DNA of 8,408 nucleotides from Flavobacteriales bacterium (GTDB lineage Bacteria > Bacteroidota > Bacteroidia > Flavobacteriales_F > PHOS-HE28): NCBI GenBank assembly GCA_020854015.1, contig JADZGG010000025.1, forward strand, positions 1-8,408, given 5' to 3'. Position numbers and translations under genes: made by a program. This document shows, piece by piece, positions 6,853 through 8,408 of the stretch. Numbering within the stretch: position 1 is the stretch's first letter; the number at the start of each line of letters is the position of its first letter. The notes beneath the pieces are model-generated. The model worked only from the letters and a program-made list of their open reading frames with translations, ran no database searches and was not told the DNA's origin.

Positions 6853-7890
6853 ATGCGCTCTGCTCTCCTGTTCATCCATGGCCTGCTCGCCGCACCGCTG
6901 CTGGCCCAATGCCCCTTCGACCCTACCATCACACCACCATCGCCCATCCTCTGTCCGAACGAAGTGGTGATGCTGACGACGCAGGTCTACGACACCTACC
7001 AATGGTACAAGGATGGGATCGCCGTACCTGGCGCGGTATTCCAGAACCTGGGCGTAGGCTATGTCGACGCTGGCTACACCTTCACTGTGCTGGCAACCTT
7101 GGACAGTTGCAGCGAGATGAGCCCTCCGGTTCTGGTGGACGGCTGGGCCTTCCTGCCGCCCTATGTGATCCATGAAGGGGACCAGGCCGTGATCGACAGC
7201 ATGGGCAACGCACACCATTGCGAAGGCGACACCGTACTTCTGATCCTCGGACCGCCCTACGAATTGAACATCCAGTGGACGAACAATGGCATCCCGATCC
7301 CCGGCGCCACGGACGACACACTGGTGGTGACCACAACCGGCAACTATGTGGTGTCCGGAGCTCCGGCGAACTGTCCGAATTACATCGCTCAACTTGGTGT
7401 GGTGATCAACCTGACGTTCGACCCGGCGGCACAAGCCACCATCGTACCCAATGGCCTGCAGCTTTGCGCTTCCCCTGTCGGCTCGGCATACCAATGGTTC
7501 CTCGACGGATCGCCCCTTCCGGGCAGCAACTCAACCTGTGTGCAAGCTGGATCCACCGGTTCGTACACGGTTGAGGTGGTGTATGGCGTGGCCTGTACGT
7601 CCATCTCCGCCCCTTACATGATCACAAGCATATCAGAACGTGATGCCGACCGCATGCTCAGCCTCTTTCCCAATCCCACACGTGGAGCCATTCGGGTCAG
7701 CCGTGGTCAAGGCGCCTTGCTGGGCAACTGGAGCCTGATGGATGGTACTGGGCGTGAAGTGCTGGCAGGCCGCTTCCGTGGCTATGGCGACGAGTGGCTG
7801 GACCTGGCGAGCGTGCCTTCGGGCAGGTATTGGCTTCGTCCGGAACTGGGCGCGACCTGGCTGCCCGCAGCGATCACGGTAGTGCGCTAG
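6853..7890 (+). CDS. T9SS type A cargo with three Ig-like repeats
   Basis: A secreted protein of 345 aa from ATG 6853. A signal peptide covers about residues 1-18 (MRSALLFIHGLLAAPLLA), with cleavage likely before QCPFDP. The Cys follows Leu-Ala-Gln, which is not a good lipobox, so a lipoprotein is unlikely. Three Ig-like units share a QW...G...PG motif at about 50-60, 141-151 and 214-224, each flanked by cysteines. The C-terminal type A sorting domain (about 268-345) has LFPNPTRGAIRVS, a central strand set and a final ITVVR, matching the Por secretion tail family. T9SS would recognise this tail and release or anchor the protein at the surface. I chose ATG 6853 because it puts the signal peptide at the N-terminus; GTG 6790 or ATG 6832 would add 21 or 7 residues. 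The gene lies 80 bases after another T9SS cargo gene and may be co-transcribed. Binding target unknown. Confidence 0.85.
   Translation: MRSALLFIHGLLAAPLLAQCPFDPTITPPSPILCPNEVVMLTTQVYDTYQWYKDGIAVPGAVFQNLGVGYVDAGYTFTVLATLDSCSEMSPPVLVDGWAFLPPYVIHEGDQAVIDSMGNAHHCEGDTVLLILGPPYELNIQWTNNGIPIPGATDDTLVVTTTGNYVVSGAPANCPNYIAQLGVVINLTFDPAAQATIVPNGLQLCASPVGSAYQWFLDGSPLPGSNSTCVQAGSTGSYTVEVVYGVACTSISAPYMITSISERDADRMLSLFPNPTRGAIRVSRGQGALLGNWSLMDGTGREVLAGRFRGYGDEWLDLASVPSGRYWLRPELGATWLPAAITVVR
6997..7521 (+). repeat. Three Ig-like repeats with QW...G...PG core
   Basis: Units contain YQWYKDGIAVPG, IQWTNNGIPIPG and YQWFLDGSPLPG, with the Trp at residues 51, 142 and 215. Flanking cysteine pairs are C34/C86, C123/C174 and C205/C248. 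C229 is an additional cysteine in the third unit. Such units are common in Bacteroidota secreted proteins, just upstream of type A sorting tails. Confidence 0.65.
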
Positions 7891-7896
7891 AACGGA

Positions 7897-8408
7897 TCAG
7901 CTGAAGTACTGCGTGATCTTTCGCAGTGGCTTGGCGAACATGAGCAGGGGGCTCACCGGCTCCCCGTTCACTTTCCAAGCCTGTAGCACTTCGCGGTTCG
8001 CGTTCCAGATGTGCTTCACGCTCTTGTTGCTGGCACCTCCCAAGCGGAAGCGAACAATGGTGAGCGGTACGTAGCGTGCCTGCAGCCGGTGCTTGTAGAG
8101 GAACCGGAACATCAGCTCGTAATCCGCTGCGATGCGGAACGCGAGATTGAACTGCCCGAAACGTTGATAAGCACTGCGGCGGATGTAGGTGCCCAGGTGC
8201 GGCGGCATCCAGCCCTTGCGGAAGTTCTCACGGTGATAGTCGCCGCCTTTCCAGAAGCGACGGACCTTCCGGATATCATCGGGGTCCACCATGTTCGCAT
8301 CCCCATAGATCACGTCCGTGTTCCCCTTCTGAAACTCAGCATCCAATTGGGCGATCACGTCGGGCGCTTCGAGCATGTCGCCGGCGTTCACGAATCCGAT
8401 GACCTCGC
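7897..8408 (-). CDS. Glycosyltransferase family 2 protein, C-terminal part (5' end outside window)
   Basis: The reading frame is open to the right edge, so only about the last 170 residues are present. The visible part starts EVIGFVNAGDM: the GFVNAGD segment (about 8377-8397) is the position of the GT-A metal-binding acidic motif, here N-A-G-D rather than the commoner N-x-D-D. It continues with DVIYGDANMVDPDD and then PPHLGTYIRRSAYQRFGQFN. The typical family motif IAADYELMFRF follows (ADYEL at 8113-8127), and the protein ends with a basic helix. This pattern matches WcaA/WcaE-like family 2 enzymes, which transfer sugars from nucleotide donors onto lipid-linked or polysaccharide acceptors at the inner face of the inner membrane. 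The GTG at 8391 is an internal Val codon, not the start. Donor and acceptor cannot be told. The gene converges on the type A cargo gene with a 6-base gap. Confidence 0.88.
   Translation of the reverse strand, partial: EVIGFVNAGDMLEAPDVIAQLDAEFQKGNTDVIYGDANMVDPDDIRKVRRFWKGGDYHRENFRKGWMPPHLGTYIRRSAYQRFGQFNLAFRIAADYELMFRFLYKHRLQARYVPLTIVRFRLGGASNKSVKHIWNANREVLQAWKVNGEPVSPLLMFAKPLRKITQYFS

Noticed and set aside
6841..7494. Minus-strand frame (217 aa) opposite the type A cargo gene
   Set aside because: No domain, and it opposes a signal peptide plus Ig-like repeats that are clearly coding.

Overview
The window looks like a piece of a G+C-rich member of the Bacteroidota, probably close to Flavobacteriales or a related environmental lineage. 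Two adjacent genes end in type IX secretion system (T9SS) sorting domains, one type B (CHU_C, gliding motility-associated) and one type A (Por secretion tail). T9SS is restricted to the Bacteroidota and close relatives. Start codons lack Shine-Dalgarno sequences, and several follow a box resembling the Bacteroidota -7 promoter element TAnnTTTG. The finer placement is inference.

Layout. Six genes run rightwards almost without gaps (33 to 80 bases between them). They are: (1) an MlaD/MCE-domain lipid-transport protein whose start probably lies left of the window; (2) a 110-residue membrane protein of unknown function; (3) a small MmcQ/YjbR-fold protein; (4) a 564-residue polytopic membrane protein resembling the LIC_10190 family; (5) a secreted protein of about 1092 residues with a DUF7948-like N-terminal domain, seven SBBP-type beta-propeller repeats, three PKD domains and a type B sorting domain; (6) a secreted protein of about 345 residues with three Ig-like repeats and a type A sorting domain. 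The last feature is a leftward glycosyltransferase family 2 gene, cut by the right edge. Its stop codon is only 6 bases from that of gene 6.

Theme. All but the MmcQ/YjbR gene concern the cell envelope or surface: phospholipid trafficking (MlaD), probable membrane glycan or lipid work (LIC_10190-like), two T9SS cargo proteins and a glycosyltransferase. There is no clear evidence that they form one pathway. The run reads as ordinary chromosomal housekeeping and surface-protein genes. I see no tRNA, rRNA, CRISPR array, insertion sequence, attachment site or origin. No intergenic stretch exceeds 80 bases.

I did not find a convincing previously undescribed system. The best second-look items are internal repeat architectures (an exact 48-residue period in MlaD, regularly spaced cysteine pairs in the PKD domains, seven propeller repeats), the apparent near-leaderless promoters, and the uncharacterised 110-residue membrane protein.
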